A program made the position numbers and the translations under genes. A model generated the notes under the pieces. It searched no databases. It had not been told where the DNA came from and was given only the letters and a program-made list of their open reading frames with translations. A stretch of DNA of 6,101 nt from Defluviitaleaceae bacterium (GTDB lineage Bacteria; Bacillota; Clostridia; Lachnospirales; WQUN01): contig WRDG01000147.1 of NCBI GenBank assembly GCA_009783525.1, forward strand, positions 1 to 6,101, written 5' to 3'. Below, piece after piece: positions 1 through 5,689 of the stretch. How positions within the stretch are numbered: position 1 is the stretch's first letter; the number at the start of each line of letters is the position of its first letter.

Positions 1-423
1 ACTGAATTGCGCTTCGCGTCTCAGGGCGAGTTCGATACACGTTCGGACGGGATCCCGGCGCTCACCGCCGTTTACGGCCCGTTCGACTGGAAGTCGTCCG
101 CCGTTTATGACAACGCGCAAAAATATACGGCTCTGCGCAACGACGAAGCCGACGTCGCGCCCGCGTATACAACCGAGGGCGAGCTTATCAACACTTCCGA
201 CTTTATCCTGCTTGAAGATGACAGGTTCGTTTGGCCGCCATACAACCTCGTGCCAATCGTACGCAACGAAATTTTGCAGGAGTTTCCCGAAATTGCGGAC
301 GCGTTAAACCGAGTCAGCAGAAATTTGAACACTGCGCTGCTCACAAACCTCAACGCGCAAATCGATGTGTTCCGGCGAGAAATACGCGACGTTGCAAGCG
401 AATTTGTCAATTCGATGCGCTAA
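1..423 (+). CDS. Osmoprotectant-type ABC transporter substrate-binding domain, C-terminal part (5' end outside window)
   Basis: This is the last 140 residues of a periplasmic-binding-type domain of the glycine betaine/choline/proline-betaine ABC family (OpuAC-like, PF04069), which captures a quaternary-amine ligand outside the membrane. Family landmarks, counted from base 1, are the DTRSDGIPALTAVYGPFDWK stretch (about residues 11-30), the hinge region DVAPAYTTEGEL (about 50-61), the LLEDDRFVWPPYN segment (about 69-81) and the C-terminal EFPEIADALN helix. The frame is open through base 1, so the TTG at base 7 is only an internal Leu codon and the gene begins upstream. In this family the domain may be a separate lipoprotein or fused to the permease; the missing 5' part would decide. 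Its TAA overlaps the start codon of the next gene. The ligand cannot be read from this fragment: betaine, carnitine, histidine and histidine betaines are all possible. Family assignment is good; substrate is open. Confidence 0.85.
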   Translation, partial: TELRFASQGEFDTRSDGIPALTAVYGPFDWKSSAVYDNAQKYTALRNDEADVAPAYTTEGELINTSDFILLEDDRFVWPPYNLVPIVRNEILQEFPEIADALNRVSRNLNTALLTNLNAQIDVFRREIRDVASEFVNSMR

Positions 424-1319
424 TGCAAACGGAAAAAAAAATTATCGAATGCGTCCCCAATGTCAGCGAAGGAAAAAATCAAGCGACGGTTGAAAAACTT
501 GCGGCTGCGGCGACGGTAACGGGCGCCTCTCTTGCGGATTATTCATCCGACCCGGACCACAACCGATCCGTTTTTACAATAATCGGCGAGCCGGACGCAG
601 TGTTTGAAGCGGCTTTCAGGCTAGCGCAAGCCGCGGTCGAAACGATTGACTTAAATATTCATGACGGCGCGCATCCGCGCATGGGAGCTGTCGACGTGAT
701 CCCGTTTATCCCGCTGCGCGGTTCGGACATGAACGACTGCGTACAAATCGCGGCCGCCTTGGGCAAACGCCTCTGGAACGATCTTCGGCTCCCCGTTTTT
801 TTATATGAAGAAGCCGCTTCCGCGCCTCACAGAAAAAATTTGGCCGTCCTTAGAAAAGGTGGCTTCGAAAATATGGCAAACAAAATAAAAAATCCGGAAT
901 TTTTTCCGGATTACGGCGATGTTCTTCATAAAACCGCGGGCATTACCGCCGTGGGTGCGCGCCGCCCGCTTATTGCGTTTAACGTCAACCTCGATACCGA
1001 CGACATAAGCGCCGCCAAAAAAATCGCCTCAAAAATCCGCAGCGCAAACGGCGGCCTGCCGGGCGTCAAAGCAATCGGCGTCGCAGTTAAAGGCGGCAAT
1101 ACCGCGCAGGTTTCGGTAAACATAACCGACTATACTCAAACGTCCATGTATAAAGTTTTGGAAACCGTACGTTTTGAGGCGGCCCGCTTGGGCGTCGCCG
1201 TAAACGAAACCGAAATAATCGGTCTCGCTCCGATGCAGGCCTACCTTGACTGCGCGAACTATTATTTGGGTTGCAAAAACAGCGCCGGCGCAGTCAAGGT
1301 AATTGAATCGCATTTTTAA
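423..1319 (+). CDS. ftcD: Glutamate formimidoyltransferase (single-domain, FtcD N-domain type)
   Basis: The 298-residue protein matches the formiminotransferase domain of FTCD, which moves the formimino group between N-formimino-L-glutamate and tetrahydrofolate (EC 2.1.2.5), the end of histidine degradation in the cytosol. Visible signatures are IECVPNVSEGKN (8-19), SDPDHNRSVFTIIG (42-55) and DGAHPRMGAVDVIPFIP (81-97), whose His84 corresponds to the conserved active-site histidine. The C-terminal subdomain includes GLPGVKAIGVAV and ends with the family-like LAPMQAYLDCANYYL. The length fits the transferase alone, so the cyclodeaminase half of the mammalian enzyme is absent and would need a separate gene. 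The frame is open back to base 231, but the ATG at 423 is chosen because it overlaps the upstream stop (TAATG), the protein then starts just before the conserved motif, and the upstream extension is a shadow of the first gene. There is no clear ribosome site, consistent with translational coupling. A 14-bp inverted repeat lies near the 3' end. Confidence 0.92.
   Translation: MQTEKKIIECVPNVSEGKNQATVEKLAAAATVTGASLADYSSDPDHNRSVFTIIGEPDAVFEAAFRLAQAAVETIDLNIHDGAHPRMGAVDVIPFIPLRGSDMNDCVQIAAALGKRLWNDLRLPVFLYEEAASAPHRKNLAVLRKGGFENMANKIKNPEFFPDYGDVLHKTAGITAVGARRPLIAFNVNLDTDDISAAKKIASKIRSANGGLPGVKAIGVAVKGGNTAQVSVNITDYTQTSMYKVLETVRFEAARLGVAVNETEIIGLAPMQAYLDCANYYLGCKNSAGAVKVIESHF
881..912 (-). terminator. 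Candidate intrinsic terminator for the leftward guaB transcript, inside ftcD
   Basis: Read on the minus strand, AATCCGGAA (912-904), a loop of four A (903-900) and TTCCGGATT (899-891) form a perfect 9-bp stem, followed directly by TTTTATTTTG (890-881). This is the form of a rho-independent terminator, though the stem has only four G-C pairs. It lies about 420 nt beyond the guaB stop codon, antisense within the formimidoyltransferase coding sequence (its Asn-Pro-Glu-Phe-Phe-Pro-Asp codons). The coding sequence explains part of the symmetry, so function is an inference. Confidence 0.35.
1242..1301. repeat. 14-bp perfect inverted repeat at the 3' end of ftcD
   Basis: TACCTTGACTGCGC at 1242-1255 is the exact reverse complement of GCGCAGTCAAGGTA at 1288-1301, with 32 nt between the arms. 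Both arms are in codons of the last 26 residues of the formimidoyltransferase. The right arm ends 15 bases before the stop codon, and a T-rich stretch (1313-1331) follows. It may protect or help end the plus-strand transcript where the two genes converge. It is not a classical terminator, because the T-run does not directly follow the stem. Confidence 0.6.
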
Positions 1320-1329
1320 ATTTATTTTT

Positions 1330-2832
1330 TTACATCGCGTTGCTCGCATCTTTTAACACGACGTCGTGCGCTCCGCCCTCGATGATGCTCACCGACGATA
1401 TCAGTGTAAGCTTCGCTTTTTCTTGGAGCTCCTTTACGGACAGCGCGCCGCAGTTGCACATCGTGGCTCTTATTTTAGACAGGGTCGTTTCGAGGTTGTC
1501 CCGGAGGCTACCCGCGTACGGGACGTAAGAATCGACGCCTTCCTCAAACGACAGCCTGCCCGCCGTGTCCGCGCCGTAGCGCTGCCAGTTGCGCGCGCGC
1601 TCCGTGCCTTCTCCCCAATACTCTTTCATGTAACTGCCGTTAACCATCACACGGTTTGACGGGCTTTCGTCGAACCGCGCAAAATATCTGCCGAGCATGC
1701 AAAAATCCGCGCCCATCGCGAGCGCCAGTGTGATGTGGTAATCAAACACGATGCCGCCGTCCGAACATATCGGCACATAAATTCCCGTCTCGTGAAAATA
1801 TTCGTCCCGCGCCTTCGCCACCTCTATTACCGCGGTGGCCTGCCCGCGCCCTATCCCTTTTTGCTCGCGGGTTATGCAAATAGCCGCCGGGCCTATGCCA
1901 ACCTTTACGAAGTCCGCGCCCGCCTCCGCTAAAAATCTGAAGCCGTCGCCGTCGACGACGTTCCCGGCTCCGACCATAACCGTGCTTCCGTAATTTTTTC
2001 TTATATGCTTTAACGTCAGCGACTGCCATTCCGTATAGCCTTCCGACGAATCAATGCAAAGGATGTCCGCGCCCGCGTCGATAAGCGCGGGCACCCGCTC
2101 TTGATAATCCACCGTGTTTATCCCCGCGCCTACTGTATAGCGTTTGGACGCGTCGAGCAGTTCGAGCGGGTATTCCTTATGGGTGTCGTAGTCCTTGCGG
2201 AATACGAACGCGATCAGTTTTCCGTTCTTGCCTACAATCGGCAAAGTGTTCAGCTTTTTTTCCCAAATGATATCGTTTGCTTCAGAAAGCGAAACGCCTT
2301 CTTCTGCGCAAATCAATTTTTCGATCGGCACCATAAACGTGGAAACTTTGTCGCTTGCGTCCATGCGGCTTATGCGGTAATCGCGGCTCGTCACCATGCC
2401 GAGCAGCCTGCCCTTCGCCGTGCCGTCGTCCGTGACTGCAACCGTCGTGTGGTTCGTTTTTTCTTTTAGTTCCAAAACGTCCGCGAGCGTGTTGTCGGGA
2501 CGCACGTTGGAATCGCTTGTCACAAAACCCGCCTTAAAACTTTTCACCTTCCGGATCATGCCCGCCTGCCTGTCGATCGGCTGAGACCCGTAAATAAAAG
2601 AAATTCCGCCTTCGCGCGCGAGGGCAATCGCCATTGTGTCGTCTGACACCGATTGCATTATCGCGGAGACAAGCGGAATTTTCATGCTTAACGCGGGGGC
2701 TTCGCCCCTGTTGAATTTGACCGCCGGCGTCTGCAGGCTAACGTTGCAGGGCAAACATTCGGCGGAGGAGTATCCCGGCACCAGCAAGTACTCGCTGAAC
2801 GTGTGGGACATCTCGGGATAAAAAAAAGCCAT
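1330..2832 (-). CDS. guaB: IMP dehydrogenase (Tritrichomonas-like bacterial subgroup) with altered potassium-loop residues
   Basis: The 500-residue enzyme oxidises IMP to XMP with NAD+, the committed step of guanine nucleotide synthesis (EC 1.1.1.205). Its numbering appears colinear with Tritrichomonas foetus IMPDH as I recall it: Asp261-Ser262-Ser263 (NAD side), catalytic Cys319, Asp358 (IMP ribose), Glu408, the Arg418-Tyr419 flap pair, Glu431, and Glu485-Gly486-Gly487 (potassium site, neighbouring subunit). Two CBS motifs occupy about residues 107-215 between the halves of the TIM barrel. The loop before Cys319 reads GIGPAAIC, where the family has Gly-Gly-Ser at 315-317. The start is the ATG at 2832, because an AGGGAG site lies 8 nt upstream and the length then fits the family; an earlier in-frame ATG at 2859 would include the ribosome site in the protein. 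It is transcribed from a divergent promoter at 2883-2910. Its end is 10 bp from the convergent ftcD stop. GMP reductase is unlikely, given the CBS pair and the Arg-Tyr flap. Confidence 0.93.
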   Translation of the reverse strand: MAFFYPEMSHTFSEYLLVPGYSSAECLPCNVSLQTPAVKFNRGEAPALSMKIPLVSAIMQSVSDDTMAIALAREGGISFIYGSQPIDRQAGMIRKVKSFKAGFVTSDSNVRPDNTLADVLELKEKTNHTTVAVTDDGTAKGRLLGMVTSRDYRISRMDASDKVSTFMVPIEKLICAEEGVSLSEANDIIWEKKLNTLPIVGKNGKLIAFVFRKDYDTHKEYPLELLDASKRYTVGAGINTVDYQERVPALIDAGADILCIDSSEGYTEWQSLTLKHIRKNYGSTVMVGAGNVVDGDGFRFLAEAGADFVKVGIGPAAICITREQKGIGRGQATAVIEVAKARDEYFHETGIYVPICSDGGIVFDYHITLALAMGADFCMLGRYFARFDESPSNRVMVNGSYMKEYWGEGTERARNWQRYGADTAGRLSFEEGVDSYVPYAGSLRDNLETTLSKIRATMCNCGALSVKELQEKAKLTLISSVSIIEGGAHDVVLKDASNAM

Positions 2833-2840
2833 AAGCATTT

Positions 2841-2846
2841 CTCCCT
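2841..2846 (-). promoter_or_regulatory. Ribosome binding site of guaB (decides its start)
   Basis: On the minus strand AGGGAG (2846-2841) stands 8 nt before the ATG at 2832 and only 2 nt before the ATG at 2838. The spacing selects 2832, and the protein then starts Met-Ala-Phe-Phe-Tyr. Confidence 0.75.
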
Positions 2847-2882
2847 TTTTTTTATTCAACTCGTGAAAATGATTTAAACGCC

Positions 2883-2910
2883 ATTATACCAAGCCGAAAT
2901 TATTTGTAAA
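2883..2910 (-). promoter_or_regulatory. Sigma-A-type promoter of guaB
   Basis: On the minus strand TTTACA (2910-2905) and a perfect TATAAT (2888-2883) are separated by 16 nt. Transcription would start near 2876 and give a 5' leader of about 45 nt, too short for a purine riboswitch; none is visible. The -35 overlaps that of the opposite promoter. Confidence 0.7.
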
Positions 2911-2914
2911 CAAA
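2903..2914. repeat. Small inverted repeat covering both divergent -35 elements
   Basis: TTTGT-AA-ACAAA forms two 5-bp arms around a 2-bp centre. It contains the -35 TTGTAA of the rightward promoter (2904-2909) and the -35 TTTACA of the leftward promoter (2910-2905). It could be an operator shared by the two genes or simply a result of AT-richness and two -35 sequences back to back. Confidence 0.4.
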
Positions 2915-2932
2915 TTTTTTTTGCCGTATAAT
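2904..2932 (+). promoter_or_regulatory. Sigma-A-type promoter of the conserved unknown gene
   Basis: TTGTAA (2904-2909) and a perfect TATAAT (2927-2932) are separated by exactly 17 nt. The predicted transcription start, near 2939, leaves a leader of about 24 nt carrying the ribosome site. Confidence 0.72.
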
Positions 2933-2948
2933 CATTCAAAAAAAATCC

Positions 2949-2954
2949 GGAGGA
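2949..2954 (+). promoter_or_regulatory. Strong ribosome binding site GGAGGA
   Basis: GGAGGA lies 8 nt before the ATG at 2963 and fixes the start of the conserved unknown gene. Confidence 0.8.
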
Positions 2955-2962
2955 AATAAAAT

Positions 2963-3814
2963 ATGCCCGACCTGTTCCCGCGCACGACCGTCGCCGGTGT
3001 TTCTCTGCCCCGCCTAATAATTGGGACAAACTGGTTTCAAGGCTACAGCCACAAGACGCCCGCCCTCGACAAGCTTATCGTGAACCACACGCGCAACGCG
3101 GATTTCATCGCCCAAATACTCGCGGCGTTTATCGAACGCGGCGTCGACGCGGTGCTCGGCGTGTTCAACCACATGCCCGAGGTAGCCGAAGCCGTAAAAA
3201 AAGCGGAAGACATCACCGGAAAAAAAATGATCCTTATCGACACGCCGTGGTTTAACGTTGACGACAGCAACGACGCGCGCGCCGAAGCGAAAGCGGTTAT
3301 CCAAGCGTCAAAAAAAGCGGGCGCGGATTTTTGCCTGCCGCACCATTCGACCGTCGAACAATTAGTCTGCAAAAACACAGCAACAATTAACCGCCTGCCC
3401 GATTACCTCACAATGATCCGCGACGCGGGCATGATACCCGGCCTCTCGTGCCACATGCCGGAGCTCGTGATCTACTCCGACGCCAACGGCTACGACGTCG
3501 AAACCTACATTCAGCTATACAACTGCCTCGGATATCTTATGCAGGTTGAGATCGAGTTTATCCACAGAGTCATATGGAACGCAAAAAAACCGGTCATCAC
3601 CATCAAGCCGCTCGCCGCGGGCCGGCTCACTCCGTTTGTCGGCTTCAACTTCGTTTGGAACACGCTGCGCGACTGCGACATGGTCACGATCGGCTGCATG
3701 ACAAAAGAGGAAGCCGAAGAAGACGTCGAGATCTCTCTTGCCGCAATCGAGCGCCGCATGCCCGGCGTCGAAGGACGAAACAGCCCGCGCAAAACGACGA
3801 TCATGGCTAATTAA
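2963..3814 (+). CDS. Conserved protein of unknown function, probable TIM-barrel fold with aldo/keto-reductase-like C-terminal motifs
   Basis: The 283-residue soluble protein has no signal peptide or membrane segment. I recognise it only as a widespread uncharacterised family; I know no assigned function. Visible motifs are LIIGTNWFQGYSH (18-30), GVDAVLGVFNHMPE (60-73), MILIDTPWFNVDD (89-101), ADFCLPHHS (121-129), IPGLSCHMPE (158-167), DVETYIQLYNCLGYLMQVE (178-196), KKPVITIKPLAAGRL (208-222) and MVTIGCMTKEEAEE (240-253). The spaced hydrophobic strands ending in charged or His residues suggest a beta/alpha barrel. The Pro-Leu-Ala-Ala-Gly stretch followed by a late Thr-Ile-Gly-Cys resembles the end of aldo/keto reductases, but the usual Asp-Tyr-Lys-His tetrad is not evident. 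His127, His128, His164, Glu167 and Asp93 are candidate metal or substrate ligands. The gene has its own strong promoter and ribosome site, is divergent from guaB, and overlaps the 3' end of topB by 8 bp. A purine-related or sugar-type enzyme role is possible but not shown. Confidence 0.85.
   Translation: MPDLFPRTTVAGVSLPRLIIGTNWFQGYSHKTPALDKLIVNHTRNADFIAQILAAFIERGVDAVLGVFNHMPEVAEAVKKAEDITGKKMILIDTPWFNVDDSNDARAEAKAVIQASKKAGADFCLPHHSTVEQLVCKNTATINRLPDYLTMIRDAGMIPGLSCHMPELVIYSDANGYDVETYIQLYNCLGYLMQVEIEFIHRVIWNAKKPVITIKPLAAGRLTPFVGFNFVWNTLRDCDMVTIGCMTKEEAEEDVEISLAAIERRMPGVEGRNSPRKTTIMAN
3807..3814. other. Tail-to-tail overlap of two convergent coding sequences
   Basis: The last codons of the conserved unknown gene (stop TAA at 3812-3814, plus) and of topB (stop TAG at 3809-3807, minus) share 8 bp. 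No terminator can lie between these genes, so each transcript must end inside the other gene or read through it. Confidence 0.9.
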
Positions 3815-5606
3815 CTTTTTGCGCCTCGTCAACCAAAAACCTGACGTAGCGTTTGATGCTTTCCATAAACCTTTGCTCGTCCATCGAGCCGTCGCCGCGC
3901 GCGATGCGCGACAGGCCGCGCTCCCATTTGCCCGTCGTCTCAGGCGTTTTTAATTCTTTAGGCACAATATCAATAAGCCTCGCCCCCTTTTCGGTTGGGA
4001 CGAGGCTTTTTGTTTTGCGCGTTACATAGCCGACTGCTATAAGCCGCTCGATGATCGACGCGCGCGTCGCCGGCGTGCCTATGCCGGCGTCTTTCATCTG
4101 TTCTTTAATCGCTTCGTCTTCAGCGAAACGCCCGGCGTTTTCCATCGCCGAAAGCAGCGTCGCCTCCGTGTACGCCTTCGGCGGCTGCGTCTTCTTTTTT
4201 ACTGCGGCCGCATTCCCGACGCAAACGGCCTGCCCCACCGCAAGCGGTGGCAACGCCACCGCGTCTTCTTTTACGTCGTCCTTGTACAGCGCGGCCCATC
4301 CCTCCTGCTTTACGCTTTTCCCTTTCGAAACGAAACGGTGCGTTTCTTCGCCGGTTTCTACTATTGTTACGGCCGTTGTTTCGTCAATGATCTGCTGCGG
4401 ATAAAACGCCGCCAAAAAACGCCTCGCTATTATTTCGAACACAGCCTGCTCGTCTTTGGGCAGCTCGGCCGGCGGTTTTTTCCCCGTCGGGATTATCGCA
4501 TGGTGCTCCGTCACCTTTGAGTCGTCGACCAGCCTTTTTGTCACGGGAAGTTTTTCCAAACCGTTTATATATTTAACCGCCTCCGCAAACTGCCCGCCGT
4601 CAAGAGAATTTATTATCTGCGGCAGCTTCGGCTCCCAATCGCCGCTTAAATAACGGCTGTCCGTCCTTGGGTATGTGGCGAGCTTATATTTTTCGTACAG
4701 GCTCTGCGCCGTAGAGAGCGTTTTTTTTGCGGAAAACCCAAATCTCCTGTTGCACTCACGCTGCAGCTCGGTCAAATCGAAAAGCAGCGGCGGCGGCACG
4801 CGCTTTTCATCCGTTGTAACTTTTTCGACCGTCCCTTTTTTACCCTTAACTGCGTCCGCCATCGCCTTCGCTTTTTTTTCGCCGTCGATCCTCGTTTTCA
4901 TTTCGCCTTCGAACCGCAAGCCGGAATATCCTCCGCCCTCAAAAATAAAATCCGCCTTTACTTCCCAATACTCTTCCGAAACAAACGAATCTATCTCCCT
5001 CTGCCGCATGACAATGAGCGCGAGCGTCGGAGTCTGCACCCGCCCCGCGCTAAGCAGCTCGCCGTGCTTTACGGTGTACGCCCTCGTGGCGTTGATGCCT
5101 ACGAGCCAGTCCGCTTCCGCCCTGCACCTTGCAGACACATACAGCGAATCGTACGCGGAGCCGTCCTTCAATTTTAAAAAGCCCTCGCGTATCGCAGCGT
5201 CGGTCATGCTCGTTATCCAAAGCCGCGCAAATTTTTTTTTGCAGCCCGCGAGCTTATACACATACCTAAATATCAATTCGCCCTCGCGCCCGCTGTCCGT
5301 CGCGCAGACGATGCTCTCCGTGTCCGCCGAATTCATAAGCTTCTTTATCAAATTGAATTGCTTCCTCGTTTTTATTGACGCCTTTATTTTCATTTCATCC
5401 GGCATCACCGGCAGCGAATCAAGCGTCCACTTCTTATACGCCGCATTATAATCCTCCGGCTCATACAGCTCCGCCAAATGCCCTATCGCCCAAGTGACCG
5501 TATGCGTTTCAGAATAAAGATACCCCTCGCCTTTTTGCCCGCAGCCCAAAACCCGCGCGATGTCACGTCCCGCGGACGGTTTTTCTGCTACAACCAAAAT
5601 TTTCAT
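3807..5606 (-). CDS. topB: DNA topoisomerase III (TopB), compact form
   Basis: This 599-residue type IA topoisomerase relaxes negative supercoils and decatenates DNA by cutting and passing single strands. The Toprim domain begins at the N-terminus with VVAEKPSAGRDIA (Glu8) and contains CATDSGREGELIFR (101-114). There Asp104, Glu108 and Glu110 are kept, but the second Asp of the usual Asp-x-Asp is Gly106, a variation I recall in other Firmicutes-type TopB proteins. LLSAGRVQTPTLALIVMRQ (184-202) is typical of the family, and the catalytic tyrosine is Tyr312 in KLATYPRTDSRYL. GIGTPATRASIIERL and LVPTEKGARLIDIVP follow near the C-terminus. The protein ends soon after the catalytic core, with no zinc-finger or repeat tail, so it is shorter than the 650-730 residues of E. 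coli or B. subtilis TopB. The ribosome site at the ATG (5606) is weak. The gene overlaps the convergent neighbour by 8 bp. A chromosomal housekeeping role is likely, since no conjugation genes are visible. Confidence 0.93.
   Translation of the reverse strand: MKILVVAEKPSAGRDIARVLGCGQKGEGYLYSETHTVTWAIGHLAELYEPEDYNAAYKKWTLDSLPVMPDEMKIKASIKTRKQFNLIKKLMNSADTESIVCATDSGREGELIFRYVYKLAGCKKKFARLWITSMTDAAIREGFLKLKDGSAYDSLYVSARCRAEADWLVGINATRAYTVKHGELLSAGRVQTPTLALIVMRQREIDSFVSEEYWEVKADFIFEGGGYSGLRFEGEMKTRIDGEKKAKAMADAVKGKKGTVEKVTTDEKRVPPPLLFDLTELQRECNRRFGFSAKKTLSTAQSLYEKYKLATYPRTDSRYLSGDWEPKLPQIINSLDGGQFAEAVKYINGLEKLPVTKRLVDDSKVTEHHAIIPTGKKPPAELPKDEQAVFEIIARRFLAAFYPQQIIDETTAVTIVETGEETHRFVSKGKSVKQEGWAALYKDDVKEDAVALPPLAVGQAVCVGNAAAVKKKTQPPKAYTEATLLSAMENAGRFAEDEAIKEQMKDAGIGTPATRASIIERLIAVGYVTRKTKSLVPTEKGARLIDIVPKELKTPETTGKWERGLSRIARGDGSMDEQRFMESIKRYVRFLVDEAQKVN
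3975..4016 (+). terminator. Candidate intrinsic terminator for the plus-strand gene, embedded antisense in topB
   Basis: AAGCCTCG (3975-3982) pairs perfectly with CGAGGCTT (4001-4008). After one mismatch, CCC (3984-3986) pairs with GGG (3997-3999), leaving a loop of about 10 nt. The stem is followed by TTT-G-TTTT (4009-4016). This is a strong rho-independent terminator in the plus direction, about 160 nt past the stop codon of the conserved unknown gene. The bases also encode the conserved Leu-Val-Pro-Thr-Glu-Lys-Gly region of TopB on the other strand. Confidence 0.5.
4235..4262. repeat. Three-arm repeat in topB forming two exclusive hairpins
   Basis: CCACCGC at 4235-4241 and GCCACCGC at 4255-4262 flank GCGGTGGC at 4244-4251. 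The middle arm can pair with either side (7 bp or 8 bp). It lies in codons of an Ala/Val/Leu/Pro-rich linker of TopB (Ala-Val-Ala-Leu-Pro-Pro-Leu-Ala-Val-Gly). Repeated codon use in a simple linker may explain it fully. Confidence 0.5.
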
Positions 5607-5646
5607 TCAAACACCCGCGCCCTTCAATTTTTGAAAAACAAAAAAA

Positions 5647-5685
5647 TTCGCGTCAGTTTAAAATAAAATTTCAAACCAACGCGAA
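5647..5685. repeat. Interrupted inverted repeat just downstream of the topB promoter
   Basis: TTCGCGT (5647-5653) pairs with ACGCGAA (5679-5685). After a 2-nt mismatch, GTTT (5656-5659) pairs with AAAC (5673-5676). The repeat begins about where topB transcription should start (near 5683), so it could be a 5'-end hairpin of the topB mRNA or an operator. Its GC-rich arms stand out in an otherwise AT-only stretch. Confidence 0.5.
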
Positions 5686-5689
5686 AATT

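Noticed and set aside
231..422. N-terminal extension of the formimidoyltransferase back to base 231
   Set aside because: It is a frame shadow of the preceding ABC gene. The conserved sequence starts right after the ATG at 423.
7..423. A complete gene starting at the TTG at base 7
   Set aside because: The frame is already open at base 1, there is no ribosome site, and family motifs begin within the first residues, so this is the 3' part of a longer gene.
1282..1296. GCGCCGGCGC palindrome followed by TGTTTTT on the minus strand as a guaB terminator
   Set aside because: A self-palindrome leaves at most a 3-bp stem with a 4-nt loop as a hairpin, and its right side is part of the longer 14-bp repeat.
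3787..3824. 8-bp inverted repeat GCGCAAAA/TTTTGCGC bracketing the convergent stop codons
   Set aside because: Several 8-bp repeats with spacers of this size are expected by chance in 6 kb, and no T-tract follows the stem on either strand.
4675..5451. 258-codon plus-strand frame opposite topB
   Set aside because: It has no recognisable protein motifs or ribosome site and lies opposite a strongly conserved gene. It reflects codon bias.
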